Source of the DNA: Streptomyces sp. 71268
GTDB taxonomy: Bacteria; Actinomycetota; Actinomycetes; Streptomycetales; Streptomycetaceae
Direction of reading: 5' to 3'
Assembly: GCF_029392895.1 (NCBI RefSeq)
Contig: NZ_CP114200.1
Coordinates: 7,880,501-7,944,500 of the forward strand
Length of the DNA stretch: 64,000 bases
Shown: in pieces, positions 1 through 8,247 of the stretch
How positions within the stretch are numbered: the stretch's first letter is position 1
Layout: each line of letters opens with the position of its first letter
Notes under the pieces: generated by a model
Database searches by the model: none
Told to the model about the DNA's origin: nothing
Seen by the model: only the letters and a program-made list of their open reading frames with translations
Translations under genes and position numbers: made by a program

Positions 1-1
1 G

Positions 2-1582
2 CGTCAGGGGTTGGCGATGCTGCGTGAGCAGGCCGCTCGCACCCCGAAGGGCCAGTGGGTGCGGGTGGTGGGAGGCTGGTCGGCGGAGCAGTTCGCCGAG
101 CGTCGGCTGCCGACCGTCGCCGAGCTGAACGCCGCCGCCCCGGACACGCCGGTGTTCGTCCTGCACCTGTACCAGTCGGCCGTGTTGAACCGGGCGGCGC
201 TGAAGGCCGCCGGCTTCACCAAGGACACGCCCGACCCCAAGGGAGGGCAGATCGTGCGGGGCCGGGGCGGGGAGCCCACCGGCATGCTGCTGGCCGCGCC
301 CAGCGCCCTCATCCTCTACTCGACCCTGGCCAAGGCGCCGGTGTTGCGGAGTGAGGAGGAGAAGAAGACCTCCACGCGGCATTTCCTGCGCGAGCTGAAC
401 AGGTTCGGGCTCACCTCGGCGATCGACGCCGCCGGCGGATTCCAGAACTTCCCCGACAACTACGCCACCGTCATCGAACTCGCCAAGGCCGGCCAGCTCT
501 CGCTGCGTATCGCCTACCACCTCTTTCCGCAGACTCCGGGGCAGGAGATCGACGATCTCACCCGCTGGGTCGAAACGGCCCGCCCCGGCGACGGGGACGC
601 ATGGCTGCGGCTGAACGGCGCGGGTGAGAACCTCACCTGGTCGGCTGCCGATTTCGAGAACTTCGCCGAGCCGCGTCCGGAACTCGCCCCGGACTACGAG
701 TCGGAGTTCGAGAAGGCGGTGCGCCTGCTCATGGAGAACGGGTGGGGGTTCCGGCTGCACGCCACCTACGACGAGACCATCCGCCGTGACCTCGCGGTGT
801 TCGAGAAGCTCGCCGCGGAAGGGCTCTTCCCGGCTGGGAACCGGTGGCTGTTCGACCACGCGGAGACCGCCTCCGCGGACAGCCTCGACCGTATCGCCGC
901 GCTCGGCGGGGCGATGTCCGTGCAGAACCGACTGTCCTTCCAGGGCGAAGCGTTCCTGCGGCGTTACGGCCCCGGCGCCGCCGCGGACGCCCCGCCGATT
1001 CGCGCCATGCTGGACCGTGGCCTGACCGTGGGCGCCGGCACCGACGCGACCCGGGTCTCCTCCTACAACCCCTGGGTCGCCCTGCACTGGCTCTTCAGCG
1101 GTCGCTCGGTCGGCGACCTGGCGCTGCGCCCGCCGGCGAACCGCGTCGACCGGGGGACCGCGCTGGCGATGTTCACGCGCGCCGGCGCCGCGCTGACCGG
1201 CGAGGACGAGGTCAAGGGCGTCCTCAGGCCGGGCTGTTACGCGGACCTGGCGGTGCTGTCCGAGGACTTCTTCAGCGTGCCCGAGCCGGACATCGCGCAC
1301 ATCGAGTCGCTGCTGACGGTGGCCGGTGGCCGCATCGTGTACGCCGCCGCCGAGTACGAGGGACTCGACGAGGAACTGCCACCCGTCAGCCCCGCGTGGA
1401 GCCCCGTGGCGCACTTCGGCGGTTACCTGGCCTCCCGCCGGACGGCCCGCTCCGGCGCCGACCAGGCGGAGGCACTCGGCCAGGTCGTCGCCGAGTCGGA
1501 GCGGCACCGCCAGTGGCGCGTCGCGCGCGGCCTGGCTCCCGACACCGCGAGCACCCCCTTCGATCCCTGCTTCGACCTGTGA
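2..1582 (+). CDS. Amidohydrolase family protein (YtcJ-like), 5' end outside window
   Basis: The reading frame is open from base 2, so this is the C-terminal ~526 residues of a longer protein whose start lies before the window. Segments typical of YtcJ/LAF3-type metal-dependent amidohydrolases are visible: a HAT segment in the mid-part, FDHAETASADSLDRIAALGG, the serine-glutamine-rich SVQNRLSFQGE stretch, and VGAGTDATRVSSYNPW, whose Asp is the usual metal/catalytic Asp near the end of the barrel. The N-terminal HxH metal motif would be upstream. The C-terminal part (LRPGCYADLAVLSEDFF) is the small beta-sandwich typical of the superfamily. Substrate is unknown; such enzymes hydrolyse C-N bonds of amides or formamides. 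It leads a same-strand run with an isochorismatase-like hydrolase and a DoxX protein, which suggests joint processing of an amide-type compound (inference). Confidence 0.85.
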   Translation, partial: RQGLAMLREQAARTPKGQWVRVVGGWSAEQFAERRLPTVAELNAAAPDTPVFVLHLYQSAVLNRAALKAAGFTKDTPDPKGGQIVRGRGGEPTGMLLAAPSALILYSTLAKAPVLRSEEEKKTSTRHFLRELNRFGLTSAIDAAGGFQNFPDNYATVIELAKAGQLSLRIAYHLFPQTPGQEIDDLTRWVETARPGDGDAWLRLNGAGENLTWSAADFENFAEPRPELAPDYESEFEKAVRLLMENGWGFRLHATYDETIRRDLAVFEKLAAEGLFPAGNRWLFDHAETASADSLDRIAALGGAMSVQNRLSFQGEAFLRRYGPGAAADAPPIRAMLDRGLTVGAGTDATRVSSYNPWVALHWLFSGRSVGDLALRPPANRVDRGTALAMFTRAGAALTGEDEVKGVLRPGCYADLAVLSEDFFSVPEPDIAHIESLLTVAGGRIVYAAAEYEGLDEELPPVSPAWSPVAHFGGYLASRRTARSGADQAEALGQVVAESERHRQWRVARGLAPDTASTPFDPCFDL

Positions 1583-1715
1583 ACTCCCGGAAGGGCACGG
1601 ACACCGAGCCGCCCGTTCCGGGACACCACCCACCAACTCCGTCCCGACGGACGGTTCTTCCCACCACGGCACGGACAGCGATCCGCGCCGCCATCGCCGA
1701 GAAAGGCTCACCATC

Positions 1716-2378
1716 ATGGTCAACATCTCCGAGGTCACCGCTGCCCCCAGCCCCGACCTGCTCACCCCGGACAACTGCGCGGTGCTCTTCATCGACCACC
1801 AGCCGCAGATGTTCTTCGGCACCGGCAGCGGCGACCGCACCGCCATCCTCAACTCCACCGTGGGCCTGGCGAAGTCCGCGAAGGTGTTCGACGTGCCGGT
1901 CGTGCTGAGCACCGTGGCCGCCGAGTCCTTCTCCGGCCCGCTCATGCCGCGGCTGGCCGAGGTCTTCCCCGAGCAGCAGATCGTGGACCGCACCACGATG
2001 AACGCCTGGGAGGACGAGAACTTCGTCGAGGCGGTCAAGGCGACCGGCCGTAAGAAGCTGGTCATCGCGGGTCTGTGGACCGAGGTCTGCGTCGTGCTGC
2101 CCGCACTGTCCGCCATCGCCCAGGGCTACGAGGTCTACGTCGTCACCGACGCGTCCGGTGGGGTCAGCCCGCAGGCCCACGAGCACGCCGTCCAGCGCGT
2201 GATCCAGGCCGGGGCCGTCCCGGTCACCTGGGTGCAGGTGCTGCTGGAGCTCCAGCGTGACTGGGCCCGCACGGAGACCTACGCCGCCGTGGGCGACGTG
2301 GTCAAGGAGCACGGCGGCACCTACGGGCTCGGGATGGTGTACGCGCAGGCCATCATCGGCGCCCACGCCGCCGGTTGA
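1716..2378 (+). CDS. Isochorismatase-like cysteine hydrolase (YcaC type)
   Basis: A 220-residue cytoplasmic alpha/beta hydrolase of the isochorismatase-like superfamily. The ATG at 1716 is preceded by GAAAGG at 1701-1706. Asp27 lies in VLFIDHQ and the nucleophile Cys125 in GLWTEVCV, the expected Asp and Cys of the family triad. The NAWEDENFVEAVKATG segment and VVTDASGG match the YcaC subgroup rather than true isochorismatases or nicotinamidases. The physiological substrate of YcaC-type proteins is not settled. It starts 133 bases after the amidohydrolase and is followed 41 bases later by the DoxX gene, so the three are probably cotranscribed. Confidence 0.85.
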   Translation: MVNISEVTAAPSPDLLTPDNCAVLFIDHQPQMFFGTGSGDRTAILNSTVGLAKSAKVFDVPVVLSTVAAESFSGPLMPRLAEVFPEQQIVDRTTMNAWEDENFVEAVKATGRKKLVIAGLWTEVCVVLPALSAIAQGYEVYVVTDASGGVSPQAHEHAVQRVIQAGAVPVTWVQVLLELQRDWARTETYAAVGDVVKEHGGTYGLGMVYAQAIIGAHAAG

Positions 2379-2419
2379 CCCACACACCGGTACTCGAACG
2401 TCAGGGACAGGTAGGGACG

Positions 2420-2944
2420 ATGGACGCTGGACTGTTGGTCCTCCGGCTGGTGGTGGGGCTGCTCATCGCCGGGCACGGGGTGCAGAAGGTGAGCTTCCGG
2501 CTCGGAGGCAACGGCCTCGCGGGCGGGACCGAGGAGTTCCGCCACGACGGGTTCCGCGGCGGCCGACTGACCGCCGTCGTCGCGGGAGCCAGCCAGATCG
2601 GTTCCGGCCTGTTCCTGGCCGCCGGCCTGCTCACGCCCATGGCGGCGATGGCCGCCATGGGCGTGATGACGGTCGCTGGCACCGTCAAGTGGCCCAAGGG
2701 GCTGTGGGTGCAGAACGACGGCTACGAATACCCCCTGGTCCTGGTCGCGGCCTCCGCCGCGCTGGCCCTCACCGGGCCTGGGCGATGGTCCGTGGACCAC
2801 GCGCTGACCGTCACTCCGTGGCCGGTGTGGGTCTGCGTCGCCGCGGTCATCGTGGGGCCGGTCAGCGGCCTGCTCACCCGGGTGGTGCTGCACCGGCCCA
2901 CCCTCGCGGGCCAGGGGACGCGGTACGCGAAGGCCGCTGACTGA
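2420..2944 (+). CDS. DoxX family membrane protein
   Basis: A 174-residue integral membrane protein with about four hydrophobic segments, the first beginning GLLVLRLVVGLLIAGHGVQK, the typical N-terminal DoxX signature. The second and third segments lie around ASQIGSGLFLAAGLLTP and AAMAAMGVMTVAGTV, and a last one is near the C-terminus. The ATG at 2420 is chosen because an in-frame upstream start at 2375 would overlap the previous gene and add a non-membrane tail, while a GGGA-containing stretch lies just upstream of 2420. DoxX proteins are linked to membrane redox or thiol stress functions, but the role of this one is unknown. Confidence 0.8.
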   Translation: MDAGLLVLRLVVGLLIAGHGVQKVSFRLGGNGLAGGTEEFRHDGFRGGRLTAVVAGASQIGSGLFLAAGLLTPMAAMAAMGVMTVAGTVKWPKGLWVQNDGYEYPLVLVAASAALALTGPGRWSVDHALTVTPWPVWVCVAAVIVGPVSGLLTRVVLHRPTLAGQGTRYAKAAD

Positions 2945-2970
2945 GGCGTTCGGACACCCTGGCGCCGCGC

Positions 2971-2995
2971 GCGGCGGGCCGTCCCGGCCCGCCGC
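2971..2995. terminator. Hairpin terminator after DoxX gene
   Basis: A perfect 10-base-pair stem (GCGGCGGGCC at 2971-2980 with GGCCCGCCGC at 2986-2995) and a 5-base loop, 27 bases after the DoxX stop codon. There is no T-tract, as is usual for terminators in these genomes. Confidence 0.6.
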
Positions 2996-3138
2996 CTCCG
3001 CCGCTGACGCCGACCCGGTGCGCCGGGCTGGTCACTGATCCCGACCCGGTGCGTCGGGCAGGTCGACGCCGTCAGCTACGCGGCGCGCGGGCAACGCCTC
3101 CGCTCTCGATCGCCGAAGCGACCCGGCTCCGACCTCGG

Positions 3139-3196
3139 CCCCGAACGACACACCCCCGAACAACACACCCCGAACAACACACCCCGAACGACACAC
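3139..3196. repeat. Four tandem 14-15 bp repeats
   Basis: Four consecutive copies of CCCCGAACRACACAC or its 14-base form occupy 3139-3153, 3154-3168, 3169-3182 and 3183-3196. The outer copies read GAACGACACAC and the inner two GAACAACACAC. They lie about 160 bases before the exporter start. The purine-poor, A/C-rich composition differs from the surroundings. They could be a slipped-strand expansion or repeated operator sites. Confidence 0.85.
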
Positions 3197-3357
3197 CGGC
3201 CCACCGGTGGCCGGCCGCACCGACGAACGACAACCGGCGCGCCGAGCGGCGACAGCCACCGTTGGTCCGATCCCAGCCCGACCACGACACCAGCCGCCTG
3301 AGGCACCTCGACACCTGCCGGTGTGGAGGCGTCCGTACTCACCCCGCATGGACCAGC

Positions 3358-5082
3358 ATGAGCCCCGTACCTCCCTCCCCGCCTACACAGCCGCCAAGGT
3401 CGGACTCGGCATGGGCGCCGCTCGCGGCACGCCTCTTCCGGGCGCTGTGGATCGCCCAGTTGGTCTCCAACATCGGTAGCTGGATGCAGATGATCGGGGC
3501 GCAGTGGCTGCTGATCGGGCACGACGCGGCACTGGTGACGCTGGTCCAGACGGCCTCCAGCCTGCCCGTCGTGCTCCTGGCCCTGCCCTCGGGCGTGGTC
3601 GCCGACCGCTACGAGCGTCGGGGCGTGCTCCTGGCCGCGCAGTTCGCCATGCTCGCGGTCTCCGGCACGCTGACGGTGCTGGCGTTCGCGGACGCCCTCA
3701 CCCCGACGCCGCTGCTCCTCCTCACCTTCCTGCTGGGGTGCGGCACCGCCCTGATGGGCCCGGCCTGGCAGGCGATCCAGCCGGAGCTGGTGGAACGCCA
3801 CCAGCTCGGCCAGGCCGCCGCGCTCGGCGGCGTGAACATGAACCTGGCCCGCGCCCTCGGGCCGGCCCTTGGCGGAGTGGTCGTGGCCGCGGCGGGCGCC
3901 GGGTGGGTCTTCGCCTTCAACACAGCCTCCTATCTCGGCATCGCCGCCGTCCTGCTGCTCTGGCGACGCCCCAAGACGGTCGCCCCCGCGACGGGAGGGG
4001 AGAAGCTGCTGACCGCCCTCGACGCGGGCCGCCGCTACGTGTGGTACGCGCCGGGCATCCGCCGGGTCCTCCTGCGCGTGGTCCTGTTCGTCCCCGGTGG
4101 CGCCGCCCTGTGGGCGTTGCTGCCGCTGGTCGCGAGCCGCTCCCTGCACCTGGGCTCCGGAGGCTACGGACTGCTGCTGGGTGCCGTCGGCGTCGGAGCG
4201 GTCGCGGGCGCCTTCGCGCTGCCCCACACGAACCGGGTGCTCGGCGCCAACGGCACCCTGGGCGGCGGGGCCCTGGTCTTCGCGGGCGTCCTGGTGGTAC
4301 TGGTCGCCGTACGCGACACCTGGCTGGTGGCGGTGGCGCTGCTGTTCGCGGGTGTGGCGTGGATCGGTGTGCTGTCCACCCTCAACGCGGCCATGCAGAC
4401 GCGGCTTCCCGGCTGGGTCAGTGCCCGCGGGCTCGCCGTCTACCTCCTCGTCTTCCAGGGTGGCCAGGGGCTGGCGGCGCCGCTGTGGGGTGCCCTCGCC
4501 GCGCGGCTGGGGCTTGCCGTGCCGCTGCTGGCCGGTAGTGGGTTGCTGCTCGTCAGCGCCCTCAGCCTGCGCCGCTGGCCGCTGTACGGGGCGGAGGGGG
4601 TCGACCCCTCCCCCTCCGCGCACTGGCCGGTCCCACCCCTGGTGTTCGAGCCGGGACCGACCACCGGCCCCGTGCTCGTCACCGTCTCCTACCGCGTAGC
4701 CCCGGGAGACGTGACCGCCTTCAGCGACCGGATGGAGCACGTCGCCCGCTCCCGGCGGCGCACCGGAGCCCTTACCTGGGGCCTGTACCAGGACGGACAG
4801 GACCCCGGGCACTTCATCGAGAACTACCTCGTCGCCTCCTGGGCCGAGCACCTCGCCCAGCACAGTGACAGACTCACCCTCACCGACCGCCGACACGAGG
4901 AGCGGGCACGCCGTCTCCTCGTCCCGGGCACCCGGCCAGAAGTCACCCATGCCTTCGACGCGTCCTCGGGCCCCGTCGTTCCGGGGGAGGGTGTGACCCC
5001 GTACCCGGGCCTCCGTGGCACGGTGGAGGGTCACCACCAGCAGGCGACGAACCAGTTGGAGAAAGGAGACGATGCCCGGTGA
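3358..5082 (+). CDS. MFS exporter (MFS_3/EntS-like) with C-terminal monooxygenase-like domain
   Basis: A 574-residue fusion. Residues ~15-420 are a major facilitator domain that opens with LFRALWIAQLVSNIGSWMQM, characteristic of the DHA3/EntS-like 'transmembrane secretion effector' group. After the last membrane segment (LLLVSALSLRRWPLYG) comes a soluble domain of about 130 residues starting VLVTVSYRVAPGDVTAFSDRM and containing RRTGALTWGLYQDGQDPGHFIENYLVASW, which resembles an antibiotic biosynthesis monooxygenase (ABM) fold. The start at 3358 was chosen because the longer frame upstream is low-complexity and runs through the tandem repeats. Its stop overlaps the pirin start by 4 bases (GTGA), so the two are translationally coupled. 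Probably exports a small toxic compound; substrate unknown. Confidence 0.85.
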   Translation: MSPVPPSPPTQPPRSDSAWAPLAARLFRALWIAQLVSNIGSWMQMIGAQWLLIGHDAALVTLVQTASSLPVVLLALPSGVVADRYERRGVLLAAQFAMLAVSGTLTVLAFADALTPTPLLLLTFLLGCGTALMGPAWQAIQPELVERHQLGQAAALGGVNMNLARALGPALGGVVVAAAGAGWVFAFNTASYLGIAAVLLLWRRPKTVAPATGGEKLLTALDAGRRYVWYAPGIRRVLLRVVLFVPGGAALWALLPLVASRSLHLGSGGYGLLLGAVGVGAVAGAFALPHTNRVLGANGTLGGGALVFAGVLVVLVAVRDTWLVAVALLFAGVAWIGVLSTLNAAMQTRLPGWVSARGLAVYLLVFQGGQGLAAPLWGALAARLGLAVPLLAGSGLLLVSALSLRRWPLYGAEGVDPSPSAHWPVPPLVFEPGPTTGPVLVTVSYRVAPGDVTAFSDRMEHVARSRRRTGALTWGLYQDGQDPGHFIENYLVASWAEHLAQHSDRLTLTDRRHEERARRLLVPGTRPEVTHAFDASSGPVVPGEGVTPYPGLRGTVEGHHQQATNQLEKGDDAR

Positions 5083-6068
5083 GCAACGTCGAAACAGAGC
5101 AGAGCGAGCAACACGGCGGAGCGCCGGTCGCGGGCGAACGGAGCACGCGGGCCCCGCACGTCGACGTACTCGCCCCACGCGACGTCCCTCTCGGTGGCCC
5201 ACGGGCGATGCGGGTACGGCGCACGCTGCCGCAGCGCGCCCGGACCCTGATCGGCGCCTGGTGCTTCGCCGACCACTACGGCCCCGACGATGTCGCCGAC
5301 ACGGGCGGCATGGACGTCGCCCCGCACCCGCACACCGGACTACAGACGGTGAGCTGGTTGTTCAGCGGCGAGATCGAGCACCGCGACAGTCTCGGCAGCC
5401 ACGCGCTCGTACGACCGGGCGAGCTGAACCTGATGACGGGCGGGTACGGCATCAGCCACTCGGAGGTCTCGACCGCGCGCGCCACGATCCTGCACGGCGT
5501 GCAGCTGTGGGTGGCGCTGCCCGAACGACACAGACACACCGAACGCGACTTCCAGCACCACGTGCCCGAGCCGGTGCGGATCGCCGGGGCCGAGGTGCGG
5601 GTGTTCCTGGGCTCCCTCGCCGGGGACGTGTCCCCCGTGGCGACGTTCACCCCCCTGCTCGGTGCGGAGATCGTCCTGTGGCCCGGGGCGACCGTCACGC
5701 TCGCCGTCGAGCCCGGCTTCGAGCACGGCCTGCTGGTCGACACGGGCCCGGTCCGGATGGCCGACACGCTGCTGCGACCGGCGGAACTGGGGTACGCCGG
5801 CCCGGGAACAGACACCCTGACGTTGACCAACGCATCGGACGGCCCGGCCCGGACCGTCCTGCTCGGCGGGACACCGTTCGAGGAGCGGATCGTCATGTGG
5901 TGGAACTTCATCGGCCGTAGCCACGAGGACATCGTGCGGGCCCGGGAGGACTGGCGGAACGCCTCCGACCGGTTCGGCACGGTCGAGGGCTACGACGGTG
6001 ACCGCCTCCCCGCCCCGGCCCTGCCGAACGCCGTCATCGCACCGCGCGGAAACCCCCCGCGCCGCTGA
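5079..6068 (+). CDS. Pirin family protein
   Basis: A 329-residue bicupin of the pirin family. The N-terminal cupin carries the metal ligands in PHPHTGLQTVSWLFSGEIEH and ISHSE, corresponding to the His-x-His and His-x-Glu set of pirins. The C-terminal domain ends with the family block GTPFEERIVMWWNFIGRSHED. Some pirins have quercetin dioxygenase activity or bind regulators; the role here is unknown. The GTG start at 5079 overlaps the exporter stop by four bases, with GAAAGGAG about 15 bases upstream. Clustered with exporter and hydrolases, it may act on an aromatic or flavonoid-like compound (inference). Confidence 0.88.
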   Translation: MSNVETEQSEQHGGAPVAGERSTRAPHVDVLAPRDVPLGGPRAMRVRRTLPQRARTLIGAWCFADHYGPDDVADTGGMDVAPHPHTGLQTVSWLFSGEIEHRDSLGSHALVRPGELNLMTGGYGISHSEVSTARATILHGVQLWVALPERHRHTERDFQHHVPEPVRIAGAEVRVFLGSLAGDVSPVATFTPLLGAEIVLWPGATVTLAVEPGFEHGLLVDTGPVRMADTLLRPAELGYAGPGTDTLTLTNASDGPARTVLLGGTPFEERIVMWWNFIGRSHEDIVRAREDWRNASDRFGTVEGYDGDRLPAPALPNAVIAPRGNPPRR

Positions 6069-6096
6069 CCCGCACCCACCCGAAAGGACCTACCCC

Positions 6097-6456
6097 ATGA
6101 CCCAGCCTTCCGCCGCCCCCACCGTCGAGCGAGTGGACGAGCGGCACCGATACGTCATCCTCGTCGACGGGAAACGCGCCGGTCTGACCGCCTACCGCGA
6201 CCGCGGTGAGCAGCGTGTCTTCTTCCACACGGAGATCGACGAGGCGTTCGCCGGCCAGGGTCTGGCCGCGCGGCTGATCCAGGAGGCACTCACCGACGTA
6301 CGCGCGTCAGGCAAGCGCGTCGTGCCGGTCTGCCCCTACGTGGCCAAGTACCTGACCCGGCACGAGGAGTGCGACGACATCACCGACCCGGTCACCCCGG
6401 AGGTCCAGGAATGGCTGGAGAGCGAGTTGAGGTCACGGCCGAGGCCCCCGGCATAA
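6097..6456 (+). CDS. GNAT-like N-acetyltransferase (YjdJ/NATD1 type)
   Basis: A 119-residue minimal acetyltransferase. The segments RYVILVDGKRAGLTAYRDRGEQRVFFHTEIDEAFAGQGLAARLI and VPVCPYVAKYLTRHEE are diagnostic of the small single-domain YjdJ/NATD1 group, with the acetyl-CoA loop in QGLAARL. The ATG at 6097 has GAAAGGA at 6081-6087; the upstream frame belongs to the end of the pirin gene. It is 28 bases after pirin and ends only 14 bases before the convergent sugar permease, leaving no room for a separate terminator. Confidence 0.85.
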   Translation: MTQPSAAPTVERVDERHRYVILVDGKRAGLTAYRDRGEQRVFFHTEIDEAFAGQGLAARLIQEALTDVRASGKRVVPVCPYVAKYLTRHEECDDITDPVTPEVQEWLESELRSRPRPPA

Positions 6457-6470
6457 CCATTCCCCGCCTC

Positions 6471-7286
6471 TCACCTGACGGCTCCGCTGGTGGTCCCGGT
6501 GGCGACATAGCGCTGAGCGACGGCGAGCAGCACGGCTGCCGGGGCGGACGCCAGAACCGAGGTGGCCATGACGGCGTTCCACCGGTTCGTGTGCGCGCCG
6601 ATGTACTCGTAGATGCCCAGGGTGATCGGCCGCACCGTCTCCGTGGTGGTCAGCGTGAGGGCGAAGAGGAAGTCGCTCCACGTGAAGAGGAAGGTGAAGA
6701 CGCCGGCCGTGATCAACGCGTTGGCGCTGACCGGGAGCACCACGGAGCGGAACGCACGCCAGTTGCCCGCACCGTCCACCCGCGCGGCCTCGATGATCTC
6801 CTTGGGGATGCTCCGCATGAACGAACGCAGGACGAGGATCGCGAAGGGGACCCCCGCGGTCGAGTCGGCGAGGATCAGCCCGAGGTGGGAGTTCAGCAGC
6901 CCCAGGTCGTTGTAGGAGCCGTAGAGCGCGTTCGCCACGGCGATGCCTGGCACCATCTGGGTGACCAGGACGCCGAAGAGGACGAGGTCGGTACCTCGTA
7001 GGGGGAAGTGAGCCAGCGCGTAGGCCGCCGGCGCGGCCAGGCCGAGGCTGAGGGCCACGCTGCCCAGCGCCACCACCAGGCTGGTGACGAGGTTGGTGCC
7101 TTGGTCGCGCAGCGCGGTGGCGTAACCGCTGAAGTCCGGGTGGAGGGGGAACCAGCCTCCCCGCAGGGTGTTCCCCGCCGGTTGCAGGGAGGCGTTCACC
7201 ATCCAGTAGACGGGAAACAGCATCACCGCGAGCAGCAGGACGCCGATGATCGTGGACGGCCAGCCACGGCTCGGTGCGCGCTTCAC
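6471..7286 (-). CDS. Carbohydrate ABC importer permease, MalG type
   Basis: A 271-residue inner membrane permease with about six membrane segments, starting at STIIGVLLLAVMLFPVYWMVNASL. The cytoplasmic EAA loop that docks the ATPase is IIEAARVDGAGNWRAFRSVVLPV. Length and motif fit the MalG/CUT1 group. It is the last gene of a minus-strand operon (substrate-binding protein, MalF-type, MalG-type), 10 bases after the MalF-type gene. No ATPase is present, as usual in Streptomyces, where a shared MsiK-type ATPase energises many sugar importers. Confidence 0.9.
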   Translation of the reverse strand: MKRAPSRGWPSTIIGVLLLAVMLFPVYWMVNASLQPAGNTLRGGWFPLHPDFSGYATALRDQGTNLVTSLVVALGSVALSLGLAAPAAYALAHFPLRGTDLVLFGVLVTQMVPGIAVANALYGSYNDLGLLNSHLGLILADSTAGVPFAILVLRSFMRSIPKEIIEAARVDGAGNWRAFRSVVLPVSANALITAGVFTFLFTWSDFLFALTLTTTETVRPITLGIYEYIGAHTNRWNAVMATSVLASAPAAVLLAVAQRYVATGTTSGAVR

Positions 7287-7296
7287 GAACTCCCTC

Positions 7297-8247
7297 TCAG
7301 GCGTGCAGGGCGCGCCGGTGGGCGCGCAGGTAGACGAGGGCGAAGACGAGCGACAGGACGATGAGCACGTTGCTCATCGCGGCGCCGCGTCCGAAGTCGA
7401 ACTGTTGGAAGGACAGTTCGTAGGACTGGGTGGCGAGGGTCTGCGTGGCGTTGGCCGGCCCTCCGCCCGTCACCACGAGGATGATGTCCAGCACCTTGAG
7501 CGTGTAGACCACGCCCAGCACCAGCACGACGCCGACCACAGGGCGCAGCAGTGGCCAGGTGACGTGGCGGAACGACGCCACCGGGCCGGCGCCGTCCAGC
7601 TTCGCCGCCTCGTACAGGTGGGGCGGGATGTCCCGCAGACCGCCGTACAGGATCGCGGTGTTGAAGGGCACGCCCACCCAGATGTTGACGAGGATCACCG
7701 ACACCAGCGCCTCGGAGGTGCCGGTGAGCCAGGGGACGCCGGACGAGACGAGGTGGAGTCCGCCCAGTGCGTCGTTGACGACTCCCGAGTCGGTGTCGAG
7801 CATCCACTTCCACGTCGTGGCGGAGGCGACCAGCGGCAGCAGCCACGGCAACATCAGGAGCGACCGCAGAACGCCGTTGAGCGGAAAGCGGCGCTGGAAG
7901 AAGAGGGCCATGGCCAGGCCGAGCACGAACTGCCCGATGATCGAACCGGCCGCGAACAGGGCCGTCGTCACCAGCGCCTGGGAGAACAGCTCCGACGACA
8001 GGACCGTCGCGTAGTTCCGCAGTCCCACGAACGGCGCGGCACCGGTGTAGAAGGTCGTGGTCGTGTACTGCTGGAAGCTCATCACGACGTTCTTGACGCT
8101 CGGGTAACCGAAGAACAGCAGCAGGTACGTCCCAGCGGGCACGACGAACATCCACCGCGTGAGCGACTGCCAAAGGCGTGCCCGGGCCGCACTCCGGCTT
8201 GTGCCGCCCAGGCCCTTCTCAGGAACTGGTCGCGATCCGCTGCGCAC
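7297..8247 (-). CDS. Carbohydrate ABC importer permease, MalF type
   Basis: A 316-residue inner membrane permease. The first membrane segment is MFVVPAGTYLLLFFGYPSV, and the EAA loop is LYEAAKLDGAGPVASFRHVTWPLL. GTG at 8247 is used because no other start precedes the first membrane segment; it overlaps the end of the substrate-binding protein gene by 29 bases. The C-terminal block VLDIILVVTGGGPANATQTLATQSYELSFQQFDFGRGAAMS is typical of CUT1 permeases. Sugar specificity cannot be read from the sequence. Confidence 0.9.
   Translation of the reverse strand: MRSGSRPVPEKGLGGTSRSAARARLWQSLTRWMFVVPAGTYLLLFFGYPSVKNVVMSFQQYTTTTFYTGAAPFVGLRNYATVLSSELFSQALVTTALFAAGSIIGQFVLGLAMALFFQRRFPLNGVLRSLLMLPWLLPLVASATTWKWMLDTDSGVVNDALGGLHLVSSGVPWLTGTSEALVSVILVNIWVGVPFNTAILYGGLRDIPPHLYEAAKLDGAGPVASFRHVTWPLLRPVVGVVLVLGVVYTLKVLDIILVVTGGGPANATQTLATQSYELSFQQFDFGRGAAMSNVLIVLSLVFALVYLRAHRRALHA

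Larger units (their letters stand above)
2945..3357. other. Intergenic region with hairpin, direct repeats and tandem repeats
   Basis: No convincing gene is seen in these 413 bases. They contain a terminator hairpin after the DoxX gene (2971-2995), an 18-base direct repeat with one mismatch (CGACCCGGTGCG... at 3011-3028 and 3042-3059), and four tandem units at 3139-3196. The promoter of the downstream exporter presumably lies in the second half. Confidence 0.6.

Noticed and set aside
844..1908. 354-codon plus-strand frame inside the amidohydrolase gene
   Set aside because: Out-of-frame shadow of the amidohydrolase, Arg/Pro/Gly-rich with no domain.
3139..3196. Short regularly spaced repeats considered as a CRISPR array
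   Set aside because: The units are contiguous without spacers, only 14-15 bases long, and no cas gene is present.
3076..5202. 708-codon minus-strand frame opposite the exporter
   Set aside because: No domain or ribosome site, and it covers a clear MFS gene with membrane segments on the other strand.
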